Shown: positions 41,147 through 54,777, counted from the first letter of the stretch. The stretch: 64,000 nucleotides of DNA from Portunus trituberculatus (GCF_017591435.1 NC_059299.1:10651223-10715222), one strand, 5' to 3'. Program-made: numbers and translations. The notes: generated by a model from the sequence alone, not told the origin.

Positions 41147-41151
41147 GCTCT

Positions 41152-41516
41152 GCTTTCACTAGATCATTTCCCAAGACAAGGTCCGCACTACCTTCGACAA
41201 GGCTATCTACCCCTCTTAATTTTCCTTGGCCGTTTTACATATCACACTCAATACCACAATGAATCAAAGGCACAGTCATGGAGCCTGTAACCGCTTTAAT
41301 AAAAAAATACTCTTCTGTGTGCATGTCCTTAATGCTCTGTCTCACCCACAAGGATATTGAGGAACCAGTGTCTCTCAGGACTCTAATCAGGTATGTAGAA
41401 GAACCTAGCCTCACCAGTCCTAAACTCAAAAAAGGGGTATATATGAGATCTGGGATGGCATCACCAGTCACTGCCAATATCACTCCTGGAACAGTGGTTT
41501 CCACGTCGGCCTCCAT
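41152..41516 (-). pseudogene. Gmr1-like aspartic protease
   Basis: The frame at 41516 reads IRVLRDTGSSISL, with the D-T/S-G active-site triad as DTG, then CGIE and a stop. A continuing frame has LRGVDSLVEGSADLVLGNDL, the G-x-D motif of the C-terminal protease end. The protease would cut the gag-pol polyprotein. Stop at 41235. Confidence 0.7.
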
Positions 41517-41639
41517 CTCACCACCTTCTGTAGATACAACACTCAGAAAGGTGAAAACACGAGCTCCTACTAGATACTAAAGAGGGGTCAGAATATGAGG
41601 GGACCTGGGACTGTCCACAAACAGGATTACAGGGTTTCC

Positions 41640-42197
41640 CTAGTTTTTTTTTTTTTTTCTTTCTTTTAAACATATATCAGCAGCATGACCTGGTTGGTAA
41701 CAAAAAGTAACCAAAAGTGGGTGCTTTGAGAAATTAGAGGAGGTGGGTGATGTAAGAGTTTGTTTTTATGGGACATTCGTTACATTAAATTTAGGGTTTG
41801 CTTGTTTACAATTTTGTGGAATCTGAGAAAAGTTCTAAGAGGTCGTGCTAGAAGACTGGGAAACGGTCTCGGAAACAAAGTTGTGTTTGCTTTTAAACTG
41901 ACTGCAGAAGAGGCATTAGTCATCCGCATAGACAGCATCCTCAGCAGCTGTTGTGGCGTGCTTGTCAACCAGATAAGCCTGCAACTCATGTTCCAACTTT
42001 CCCATGAAGTTTGCCCTACTGCATTTAAACACTCGTGAAGACTCTGAGACACAAAGACATAGAACGCACAATATACGTAGGTGTAGACGTGTAGTACAAC
42101 CGAGTGGGGGAAAATACTTACCATAGCCTAAAGACTGCCTCCCGTCGCCTTTGTAACTGGCCACCCTATGAGGAATCCCGCCCTTCATGACGCTCAA
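41640..42197 (-). pseudogene. Gmr1-like gag remnant with zinc knuckle
   Basis: The frame at 42197 ends FMGKLEHELQAYLVDKHATT and AAEDAVYADD, then a stop, followed by CLFC and, ~50 residues on in another frame (near 41710-41670), CYQPGHAADIC, a C-x4-H-x4-C knuckle remnant. Position directly upstream of the protease supports gag. Weakly supported. Confidence 0.45.
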
Positions 42198-42540
42198 ACG
42201 GGAGCTAACCCTCGCTTTAGTCCGCTAAGAGCTATCAGGCAGAGTCTGCATACTGCTATGGTAAGCCCAAACCTAATTTTATAACTAAGCGATATGGCTT
42301 CTCTTACGGGTAAGCAATAGAGTGAATACCTTTCTTGTTTATTGTCAAAATATATATCACAGTGGTCGTTGTTAATATTAAACGCATACAACTTCTTACA
42401 ATACAACATATTATATCAATACTGGTGTGCGTGTATGTAAATATCTGATAGGTGCGAATGTGAGAAGAAATGAAGAGGAAGATGTGTGTGTTGTGTCCAA
42501 ATAGGTGCGGACTCGAGTGTTGATAATTTTTCCAAGTAAC
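42198..42540. other. Unassigned stretch
   Basis: Between the gag remnant and the SINE. No LTR or frame recognised. The 5' LTR of the gypsy element should lie here if it survived. Confidence 0.3.
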
Positions 42541-42562
42541 ACACACACACACACACACACAG

Positions 42563-42842
42563 TGGCATAGTGGATAAGGTGGTGAGCGAGAGGATTGGGC
42601 AGACGTCCACGTGTAGGTTCGAATCCCTCCACATACCACTTTGAAGCTATAACATTTAGTTGAGTGGTTTAAAGTTACCTTTACGTCACCATGATACTCA
42701 CGTCTTAGGTGGTTACACCAAAAATGCGTTTGGGTGTGATATGAGCCCTAATATGGGTACCACTATAAATAAAATTGCCTGCGCCACTTATGGATGGAAG
42801 TTTTCAAGTTATCTACAGGCGCTATACGCCAGGAATAAAAAA
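42563..42842 (+). mobile_element. SINE family A, best-preserved head
   Basis: A box tggcatagtgg (42564-42574) and B box ggttcgaatcc (42617-42627) match RNA polymerase III consensus. Body and 3' end as in the family. Preceded by (AC)n, and an A-rich tail follows (42835-42860). Confidence 0.9.
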
Positions 42843-42956
42843 CAAAAAAGAAACACACAAACATGATAATTGATGGAGAAACCTCGTTTTTCCTCCTCTC
42901 CACCCGAGAATCGAGCCCAGGATCTCCAGATAATCAAGAAGAACAGTAAGGAATTA

Positions 42957-43364
<408 letters not shown>

Positions 43365-43365
43365 A

Positions 43366-43562
<197 letters not shown>

Positions 43563-43691
43563 GATCGACCGATATGTTTTTCTCTGGGCCGATACCGATA
43601 CCGATTATTAGTAGTCAAGGAAGCCGATAACCGATATTTGGAGCCGATATTCATTTACAGGACATATATTTTTTTTTTTTTTTTTTTTTTA

Positions 43692-45627
<1,936 letters not shown>

Positions 45628-46724
45628 TTATTTGCCTTATAAGTTTAATAACACGAGAGAATATTAGGAAAGTATAGGAGATGTGGGGGGAAGGATGGGA
45701 GAAATCTTCATAAGTTTCTCCTGAAAACGTTTTCTATGAAACTGCTCGCTACCAACAGCTGGCAGCACCGCTGCTGTCCTCTAAACTTTAACCTACACCA
45801 CAACTTCTTCCTTGTATATTCCTTGTTCACTGTGTGTGTAAGCACTGTGCATGCACGGCTTTCACTGCTGCTTGGCTGTTACCTTGGCTCTGCTTGTAAC
45901 CAATCAGATGGTGCTGTGGGTGGGACAATGCTGGAGATATAGTAGTGAGAGCAGACAGAGAGGCGCTACTGCATCAGGGCCAAAATAACCCAGTTTTAAA
46001 TTAATCTCTTATCAGCCATCGAATTAAGAAAAATAAAAAAAAAGGCGGGTGCCGATATGCGTCAAAATGCTTAATACCGGTGTCGATAGTCGGGGTTTTA
46101 CACGGTCAAACATGTTGGGCTACTCACTCATTAGACCTCCAACACAACATGTTTGAAGAGTTGTTACACGTTCAAACCAAACAGACAGACAACTTCAGTC
46201 GGTGCCAAGAGGAGAAGGGACAACATGTCCCTTACTCAAGACAAGGTGATGGTAATTGGGATATGTTGTCCTCAAGGAAAGGAAAAAGGAGGCGTTCAAA
46301 GTGGACAAAGGACTGGTTACTGAAAAGGGACCACATTTCTCATACTAACTTAATGAAGGAGCTGAAATTACACTCAGATGATTGGCGCAGTTATATGCGC
46401 ATAGACGAATCAACATATTTAGTTAGAACTTATGGATTTGGTCACTTCATTCATTACTTGTAGAGACCCCGTTATAAAAAAAGTCCATTAGACCTCATGA
46501 ATGGCTGAGCGCAACATTGTTTTCTTTTGTTTTTTTCTAGCAACGGGCAGATCTCTGCAAGACTTGGGAGGATTTTCAGCTCTCATCGCAACTAATACCT
46601 TAATACCTTATCTAGGATTATACCAGAAGCTTGTCATGCCATTTACAAAGCTATTAAGGATTATTTAAAGATGAGTTATGATATTCAAAATGCAATGTTT
46701 ATTTATTGTGAAAAAATCAGTACA

Positions 46725-47180
46725 TAGTGAAGATATGTGAAAAATATTGAAACCTGTTGTTGAAATGTGCATTACTTCTAACAACAGTGGCAAACGAAAG
46801 GACAAAACCGAATTGATATAAAAATGTAACCCATTATATTCCATTCTTTAAAGGTAATCATTTATAATATTGGCCTACAAATGTAGTAATGTATAACATA
46901 AAAAAAAAGTAGATACCTTCTCATGTCAATCAAGATTGAAAAACAAAAATAATAGTTGGGATATGTGAAAAAGATTGAAACTTGCTGTTGAAATATGCAA
47001 TACTTCTAAACACAGTGGTAAACGAAAGGACAACAAAACCAATATAAAAATGTAACCCGTTAGTATCTCATTCTTCAAAGGTAAATAATATAGGCCTACA
47101 AAAGTAATAATGTATAACCTAAAGCAAAAAATACCAAGTAAATACGCTCTCAAGTCAATCAAAATTACAAAACAAAAATA
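46725..47180. repeat. Tandem duplication, two units of ~228 bp
   Basis: atatgtgaaaaa starts at 46732 and 46960. Both are followed by gattgaaac or attgaaacc, gtggcaaacgaaaggacaa or gtggtaaacgaaaggacaac, and aaaaatgtaacccatt or aaaaatgtaacccgtt. Units are ~85% identical. Confidence 0.85.
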
Positions 47181-47229
47181 ATACCAAGTCAAAACAAATT
47201 ACCCCTCGTTTGTCAGCCTATTTCTATTT

Positions 47230-47604
47230 TTAAATTATGAAACTGTTACAAGGGCTGAAAACTTGAGAAAAATTGACAAATATTGGAGTCATTATTATCG
47301 CTATAATGTGAGGAACTTGAAGACTGTGGTAATGGTATTGCAAATGATTCATGTAAATTATATGTTCAGTTGCAATTTTAGAAGAGGCAGTCAAATTCCC
47401 ATTCTCTGCTTCAAAAAGTACATCAGTTATCAACTTCCTAGCAAAGCTTGCTGTTTTCATGTTCAGGGATTCCAGTCTTTGGCCTGCGTATTTCCCAAAA
47501 GTCTCATTGGCACTACAACGTCTCTCAAATCCTTTTTCTAAGTTTCGAGCGACTAAATTTGAAATGTGATCTGATTTAGTAGTGTTTCTGCGGCTCTGTT
47601 TCAC
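47230..47604 (-). pseudogene. MADF/BESS-type second protein of the Harbinger element
   Basis: The first ~70 residues of the frame read SDHISNLVARNLEKGFERRC, FGKYAGQRLESLNMKTASFA and KLITDVLFEAENGNL. This resembles the C-terminal BESS-like part of MADF proteins that accompany HARBI1 transposases and help them enter the nucleus and bind DNA. The rest of the frame looks like non-coding tail. It lies inside the transposase intron on the opposite strand. The MADF domain itself is not visible: the (TC)n tract at 47702 lies where it should be. Confidence 0.5.
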
Positions 47605-47701
47605 TGCAGGAGTATTGCTACATGAAGGTACTTATCATCATCTGATGGCTCGACCCACACTCTAGGAAAAGGAGAACGCCTATAAATATATTGCAAGATA
47701 A

Positions 47702-47852
<151 letters not shown>

Positions 47853-48690
47853 AGGGTTGTATCTTGAATCTGTTTCAGTTTCCTGCAACAAAAGAGGAGT
47901 GGAAGATTGTTGGAGAACAGTTCGAGTCTAGATGGCTTTTTTCCCCCACTGTCTGAGAGGTGTTGATGGAAAGCATGTGAGGATAACGCCGCCATCAGAA
48001 TCAGGGTCTTATTATTGGAATTACAAAGGATATAACAGCTTTGTGTTAATGGCAGTTGTAAATGCGAACTACGAATTCATGATGGCAGATATTGGAACTA
48101 ATGGTCGCGTATCAGATGGAGGAGTCATTGATAATTTAGCAAGCGACTCAAAGATGAAAAGTTTTGCATCCCATATGAGTCAATAACAGCATATTCAGAA
48201 TGTGTTTTACCATATGCTTTCGTGGGTGATGAGGCATTTGCATTAAGGCCAGATTTCCTGAAACCTTATTCTCAAAAGGACCTACATAATGAAAAGCGAG
48301 TATTTAATTACGGGTTTTCAAAGGCACGGAGAGTGACAGAAAATGCCTTCGGAATTGTAGCTTCCCAGTTGAGAATTTTCCACACTTGCATAAATCTCAA
48401 ATTGACAAGTATTGAAAAGATAGTTATGGCATATAATTAATTGCGTAAAACATGCCCTTCAGACTGTTCCTAGAGGAGTGCTTTCATAGGGAGGATAGAG
48501 TAAGGAAAGTTACCTTGCCATGTTTATCTGCAGATCCTGATTATTTAGCAAGTTTGCAAAACGGTCAAGGCTCACGAAATTATCCCGAGATTGCAAAAGT
48601 AGCAAGAGATAGATTTAAGGATTATTTTGTAACTGTGGGTGCAGTAGCATGGCAAGACCATATAAATCATGAAAATAGGTAAGTTAGGCC

Positions 48691-49170
48691 TAGTCTACAG
48701 AGTAATTCACACCTCCAAATCTACACAGTATGACTGAAATTGTGTAACATATTGTGCTGTAATCTTTCTTCCCAAAATAAATAAATATTATGATTAACTG
48801 ATTTATGAATCAAATACTTCATTTAGACCATGTATAGCTCAAGTTTAACCCTCAGATCTAAGATGGCCTCTTGGAATCTTAATGAAATCACATTTTATAA
48901 CCCAGAACTGTATGAAACTTCAAATTAATATACCAAAGTCACACACATTTTAAAACCCACTGATTATATGAAAGTGCCCATAAAACTGAATGAAATCATC
49001 TACCCATAGTGAAAAAAAAGAAAAAGAAAAAAAGAGGCCAAGTCCTTACAACTCACCTCTTCATCAACAGAATGGAAACTTGATATACTTTCTCGTGGCA
49101 CGTCTTGATCACATTATGAACATCATGTCTTCCAAAATACCAGAGAGTGGGTGTGTATACTTCAGACTTC
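48691..49170. other. Unassigned A/T-rich stretch
   Basis: No frame or repeat recognised. It includes an A/G-rich run at 49010-49036. Confidence 0.3.
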
Positions 49171-49171
49171 T

Positions 49172-49416
<245 letters not shown>

Positions 49417-49427
49417 CTATCTATCTA

Positions 49428-49627
49428 GTTTTTCCCATACTCCCTTTCTGTCTGACGTCACGTCCTTCCCCCCAGTCCTCACTCGCCGCCGCCGGAGGCG
49501 ACACGGTACGCCTCCTGCCTCTCGTTTCGCTCGGTTTACACTTGTTGTGTATTGTGCTACCGTAAATACACTTTCATAATGGACTCAGGTGTCTCCATGC
49601 TACCCCTGTTTTACGACAACTACCACA
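49428..49627 (+). repeat. 5' LTR of gypsy 1 (shared part to 49605, end near 49627)
   Basis: Shares tttttcccatactccctttc through gtctccatgctacccc with the 3' copy. It probably ends in ccaca at 49627, just before the primer site. The LTR start is unclear: a (TA)n tract adjoins the shared part on the left. Confidence 0.75.
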
Positions 49628-49645
49628 TAATTGGTAGCAGCGGTG
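49628..49645 (+). promoter_or_regulatory. Candidate primer-binding site of gypsy 1
   Basis: taattggtagcagcggtg directly after the LTR. The core ttggtagcag is of the kind that pairs with a tRNA 3' end. The tRNA was not identified. Confidence 0.5.
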
Positions 49646-51535
49646 AAGGCCAGTGATATGCGAGTGACTCTCAGTGACGCCATGGTGTAGAGACAAGATG
49701 GCCGCTCCTGCCTTGTCTCGCCCGTTGTTGTGCCTAGTGGCTGTTGTCTCTGCCTGCTGTTTTACGTAGGCTTCTCAACGTTTGGATCTTCCTACAGCTA
49801 CGGGAATGTCAGCTGTTTCTTGCTGTATTGTGCCTTGCTGTCTGCAGTCTCTTGCAGCTCTCCCTGCCACTGCCTGCTGTCTCACGTGGGCTTCTCGACG
49901 CTTGGATCTTCCTACCTACAGCTTCGTTCGCAAGTTTTTGCCTGCAGCTTCCTCCTGCTGTCTGCCTGATAGACTGCTGTGCTCTTACGTAGTCTTGTGA
50001 AGCCACGTGCACCTTTCCTGTTGCGCAGCAAGTCGCCACACATTCCTTCGCTCTCTCGTGAGCTGTGCTTCAAGTGCCACCTGTCAGCCCCTCCGCCACC
50101 CCTCCAGCTTCTGCCGTCTTTTGTATAAGTATAACATATACTTTTGTGCTTGCTGTGAGTTTTTAGGCGATTACAGTGTGTTTTCCCGCCAAGGTCCGTC
50201 CTGGCGCCATCTTATGCTTCTCAGCTACTCCACACCTCATCTGACGCTCCCTTCTACACCCTTCTACACAGATACGTTGGGTTAGTTCCTTCAGGGTAAG
50301 TCAGTGAGTTTATCTTGTGGTGTTTATTGCATTTTAATCTGCTTTTTCTCGCCTTGGCGCCACTAATTCTAGCGTCTTCCTGTGTCTCTTAATGTTTGAA
50401 TGTTTCAGCTTCTCCCATTGGCTGTGGGACGCTGCTACCTGTATCTTGTGCTCTGATTGGCTCCTGTCTGGCCGCCATCTTGATATTTTCCCGGGCTCTT
50501 CGGTGATTCGTTACGGCACCTTGCCCTTGTCTCAGATTGGCTATCACAGCCGCGGATGCTTTAAATGTCTGTTTGTAGCCTAGTACCATATGTTTTTCCT
50601 GTGTGTAGGCCTGCTTTTTATTATATTACCCTTGCAGCCTCATAAGCTCAATTATTTGATGCATTTTCTTTAATTTGCTAGTGCTACAGTGTTATTTACA
50701 AGTGCAACTGTTTTTTGTGCATTGTTATTTTATTACTGTCTCTCCTTGAGTGACCTTGAAATTTTTCTGTTTCTTGCTTTCTTCTATTGCTTTCTGCTTA
50801 TACTTCATTGTTTTCTCTCTGCATTTTCTATCTGCCCATGCTGTTGGCTAGTTATTTTATTTTCAGTATTATTTTTCTTACACTACCTATAATTATTTTC
50901 CTGTGAATTTTTTTTCCCTGTTGATTTTTTTTCATGTTTATGTGTGATTTTCATTATATTTTTGTATGTTCATGCCTGGATTTTCATCGCAGACTGAGAC
51001 TACTACTGCATCTGATTATGAAATGTCTGTCTGATGTGTTTTCATTGCTGCTGATATCCCAGCCAGTGTATGGTGTATGGTAATGTATGTCATTGTGTTC
51101 CATTGAATACTTATTGAGTGTTTTTCAGTATGACCACTCTAGTGAATTATTTTTGAGTATCTCATGCTTGATTTGCATCTTGTCCCAAGTGTTATATTTA
51201 TTTTTATAATTGTACCATCTCTAATTTTTTTATTCAGTATTGAAATCACTGCATGAAGTTTTCTCAGCAGTACTTCCATGTACTTTTGATACCAATTGCA
51301 ATGCCTGGTGTATTATGAAAAACTAATATTTTTGCCCGTCCTAGCTTGACTGTGCTGTGCTCTGTACTCCACTTTTGCTACGAGATGTACTGCCCAAGTG
51401 TGTGTTTTTGAGTGAGCCCTGGACGTAGTTACTTCCATTTTGCTTCAGAGTGTAACTATAACACCTTACTTTATTGCTGTTTTTACTTATTTTATTTTTA
51501 TGTTGCTACGTTGTGGTAAGCTTTATTCTTGCACC
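49646..51535 (+). other. Gypsy 1 leader
   Basis: No long coding frame. Contains an imperfect duplication: cctgctgttttacgtaggc at ~49757 and cctgctgtctcacgtgggc at ~49873, each followed by ttctcaacgtttggatcttc or ttctcgacgcttggatcttc. Becomes T-rich towards gag. ggccgccatcttg at ~50470 and caagatggccgc at ~49695 are YY1-like words. Confidence 0.6.
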
Positions 51536-52780
51536 ATGTCTTCTCATGATAATACTACTACTACCACAGTTGCTACTGTCACTACTATGACTACTACTCT
51601 TACTACAACTACTACTACTACTTCTACCCTTACTACATCTACTACTACAACTCCTACTACTACTGCTAATGCCCCTCCTGTTCCTTCTACATTGTTTCAA
51701 AGCCCTGTGCTTGCTCCAACTTTTAAACTCTTACACCATGATCCTTCAATCCAGAAGTTTGGTGGTGATGACATCTCTCAGTATTCTCCTTTACAATTCT
51801 TGCAACAATGTGAAGACAGTATTCGCAACTCTAACATCACTTCAGGTGTTGATAAAATTTCTTTTGTGCGTTCTCAGTTACAGCCAGGATCTATTGCTGC
51901 TGATTTAATGTCGGCTTCTGCTTTCAATCCTAAAACCCTGAATTATGATTATAACGCTTTCAGAGCAAATTTCTTACAAGCATTTGGTATGCCCCAACAG
52001 CCAGATTCATTCCAGTGGGTCTTTGACGGAGCAGATACAATGACTAACAATTTTGGTGTCCTCAATTGCTTAAGAGCTCTTCCTCGCTCTGCTGAATTAG
52101 CTTCTGCTGCTGTTGATTCACTTAAAGCTTCAAATTGGATTACAAATGGTACAATGTCTGAGCAGCGATTTCATAATATCATTGAATTGCACTATTACAT
52201 TAACTTTTTGAACCCTAGTGAGCGCAGAATTGCGTCTACACTTACATACACTCAGACAGATAATCTACTTGATTTCTCATCTAAAATTGCTTCTAAATTA
52301 AAAGAACATCCAGCTCACGTGCACGTTGTAGCTTCCACTACTGCTACTTCACCTTTAAATTCTGCTAACCAGACTTCACAACCTAGTGCACCAGCTTCTG
52401 ATAAGCAACATGCTGTGTATGCCTGTACTTACTGTCACAAACAGGGACATACCATTAAACGTTTTTTGCGACAGCATCATGAAAGAAATGCAGCGCGTTC
52501 TCCCTCAGCTCAGCGTCTTTCTCGTTATGAGTCTCTTCAAGGCTTCCGTCATGTCACACGCTCTGTGCCCAGTCGCCCGAGATCGTCTTCTCGGCAGGGA
52601 CGTCCTGCGTCGCGTCCAATTCCTGAAAGACCACTTAAGTCTTGCCTTATTCATGGTCCAGGTAATCATTCTTCTGAAGAATGCTTTAAAATTCAACGCC
52701 TTCAGCGTCAGCAACATGTTACTGTGTCTTCACCACAGTCAAATTTTTACCAGCGCCAGCATTCTCCTCCCATAACGTAG
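51536..52780 (+). CDS. gag: Gypsy 1 gag, open frame
   Basis: The frame is open for 414 codons from ATG 51536 (context cacc-ATG-t, chosen over the upstream in-frame ATG at 51440 because of its better start context and the unlikely hydrophobic lead). Residues ~6-42 are a threonine run encoded by interrupted (ACT)n. The capsid-like region spans ~60-260 (FGGDDISQYSPLQFLQQCED near the start). Near residue ~300 is YCHKQGHTIKRF, a CCHC knuckle whose last cysteine is replaced by phenylalanine. A later CLIHGPGNHSSEEC is a C-x2-H-x5-H-x4-C variant. Gag forms the particle that packages the RNA. Confidence 0.85.
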   Translation: MSSHDNTTTTTVATVTTMTTTLTTTTTTTSTLTTSTTTTPTTTANAPPVPSTLFQSPVLAPTFKLLHHDPSIQKFGGDDISQYSPLQFLQQCEDSIRNSNITSGVDKISFVRSQLQPGSIAADLMSASAFNPKTLNYDYNAFRANFLQAFGMPQQPDSFQWVFDGADTMTNNFGVLNCLRALPRSAELASAAVDSLKASNWITNGTMSEQRFHNIIELHYYINFLNPSERRIASTLTYTQTDNLLDFSSKIASKLKEHPAHVHVVASTTATSPLNSANQTSQPSAPASDKQHAVYACTYCHKQGHTIKRFLRQHHERNAARSPSAQRLSRYESLQGFRHVTRSVPSRPRSSSRQGRPASRPIPERPLKSCLIHGPGNHSSEECFKIQRLQRQQHVTVSSPQSNFYQRQHSPPIT

Positions 52781-52794
52781 ACATTCTCTCAGAC

Positions 52795-53557
52795 ATGCCA
52801 GTCCCGTCGATTCCTACAGTTATTGCTGCAACGGCGCGACGTCTTCATTTGCAAATGTACACTTATGGCTCTCCTTTCACAGTTTGCATTGATACAGGAG
52901 CTGACTGTAGCTTACTGACAGAACGTGCTTACCAGCACCTTAATAAATTGTATAATGTTCCTCTATCAAAAGAGAACCAGATTTTCATGCAGCTCAAGGC
53001 TCTCCTCTCAATATTATTGGTTCAGTAACTTTGCCTGTGTCCTTTCATAATCATGATTATACCTTTGATGTAAAATTTTTGTAGTAACAAATTTTGTGTT
53101 GAACTGTGATGCTCTCTTTGGCTATGATGAGTTAGTTAAACATGATATTACAATATTTCCCCGTTATCATGCTGTCAGCCATAATGGATTCATGTATTAT
53201 GCTTCAGACTCGCCTGTTTCTGTTCTTACAGTTGCCTCACCACGCGTACATTTTGAACAGTCATGTCTACCTGCTTTTGACGAAGCACTGTTACCGCAGC
53301 GTACTCAGAATCCTTCGTCCCCGCAGTCAAACTTAGCACCTTCGTCCCCGGAGTCGAAACGTTCTGTCTCCTCGGATTGTTGTGCGGCTGTCATTGTTGG
53401 TGACCAGTTTATAGGTCCTACTTCAGCAACTAAAGTTCCAGTGCGTGTTCTTCGTGCCCCAGTTGGCGCATGCGTGATCTCACATCCTGATAGTGCCAGG
53501 ATTCAGCGTTTAGCTTTAGAAGGTACACTCTACCATGCGATGTGGTCACCTTACTGA
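52795..53557 (+). pseudogene. pol: Gypsy 1 protease region
   Basis: The frame at 52795 has PFTVCIDTGADCSLL, the DTGA active site, within ~77 residues. After a frame change near 53020 the frame at 53096 opens LNCDALFGYDELVKHDI, in which the G-x-D stands for the C-terminal protease motif LG-D. Then a variable spacer to 53557. Broken by one frame change. Confidence 0.8.
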
Positions 53558-54777
53558 TGTTTTAGTCACTAATCTCACAGGTTCGTCCATTACGCTTAAA
53601 GATGGCGTGCACCTTGGTTCCTTTAGTGTGATAGATGAAGCTTCTTTTCAGGATTCTCCACCTTTGATAGGAGCTGTAGATTCACAGTCTGCTAGTTCCT
53701 GCTCTTCAGCTGAACTGATCACTCAGTTGGAGGCACATGTCAAAGTTGCAGATTTTCCTGCAGAAGCACAGCGTCTCTATGACATTCTTGTAGCTCACAG
53801 ACAAGCTATTGCTTTACCAGGTGAACCTTTAGGTGTTACTGACCGTGTACAGCATCATATTGACTTTCAGCCTAACGCGCCCTATCCATGTTCCATCTTA
53901 TCGCTTGCCTCATTCTCATCGTCAAGTAGCTAAAAAATTAGTGCAAGGCATGCTTGATGAAGGTATTATTCAAGAGTCGTACTCTCCATGGAACTCACCT
54001 CTCTTCCTTGTGCCAAAGAAAGATGGTTCTTACCGTGCAGTCATTGATTTTAGGAAAGTTAACCAAGTCACAATTCCTGACCATTATCCCTTACCAGTAC
54101 TTAGTGACATTTTACAGTCCATCGGTAAGGACAATACAGTATTCACAACACTTGACTTGAAAAGTGGATTTTGGCAAATTCCATTGTCTCCAAGTAGCAG
54201 ACCCATTACTGCATTTTCTACGCCAAAAGGTCATTTTGAGTGGCTTCGTTGCCCCATGGGTCTTCGTAACTCTCCACTAACCTGCCAACGACTAGTAAAT
54301 TCACTCTTCCAAGGTCTTATTGGCGATGGTTTGTTTGTCTATCTTGATGATTTAATTTTAGTCTCTAAAGATTTAGACAGTCACTTTCACAAACTTGCTC
54401 TAGTGTTACAGAAATTCATAGAAGCTGGTCTTAAGCTTAACATCACAAAATGTCAATTCTTGCATTCTCGTATTGAATTTCTTGGCCATGTTGTGGATCG
54501 CCATGGTATTCACACTACGAACGCTAAAGTCAAAGCTGTTCAAGACTTTCCTACCCCAACCACGACTAACAATGTCCGATCTTTCTTGGGATTAGCAGGA
54601 TATTATCGTGCGTTCATTAAGAATTTTGCCACTATTGCGTCTCCACTAACGCGTCTTCTGAAGAAAATGTACCCTTTCATTGGGATGCAACTCATGACTA
54701 CAGCTTCACTGTTCTTAAATCAGCTCTTACACAAGCTCCAGTATTATCATTTCCTGACTACTACTTGCCTTTTGTGA
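53535..54777 (+). pseudogene. pol: Gypsy 1 reverse transcriptase
   Basis: The spacer frame (53535-53933) leads to the RT start FQPNAPYP, then after a frame change the frame at 53833 reads SPWNSPLFLVPKKDGSYRAV, FRKVNQVTIPDHYPLP, FTTLDLKSGFWQIPL (first Asp), FEWLRCPMGLRNSP and VYLDDLILVSKD (YLDD catalytic pair), ending with the connection FLGLAGYYRAFIKNFATIA. All RT motifs are present. Frame changes near 53890 and 54670. Confidence 0.9.

Larger units (their letters stand above)
38401..41147. mobile_element. Academ-like DNA transposon 2 (nuclease-half carrier)
   Basis: Terminal inverted repeats of ~300-335 bp: 38401-38735 and 40843-41146, reading inward as agttagg(c/t)ggataag. Flanks are ctct at 38397-38400 and 41148-41151. 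Excising the element with one ctct joins the gypsy protease to the spacer in one frame, which supports a 4-bp target duplication. Cargo is a plus-strand gene half at 38790-40532. Length is 2.75 kb. Academ elements are known for 3-4 bp duplications, and some encode an XPG nuclease, which matches. Confidence 0.75.
28545..42197 (-). mobile_element. Ty3/gypsy element with integrase before RT (Gmr1-like), host of nested insertions
   Basis: Minus-strand pieces in order: gag with zinc knuckle (42197-41640), protease (41516-41152), spacer (38396-38101), integrase zinc finger and core (31283-30752), integrase C-terminus (29481-28834), and the start of RT (28791-28545). Integrase precedes RT, the reverse of the usual Ty3/gypsy order. 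That order is known from Gmr1-type elements, first described in deuterostomes. The gaps are filled by two inverted-repeat elements (38401-41147 and 31289-38095) and by a third insert (29485-30750). The RT is cut off at 28545. No LTR was found. Confidence 0.75.

Noticed and set aside
41760..42038. 92-residue plus-strand frame
   Set aside because: Antisense to the gypsy gag remnant and without recognisable motifs.
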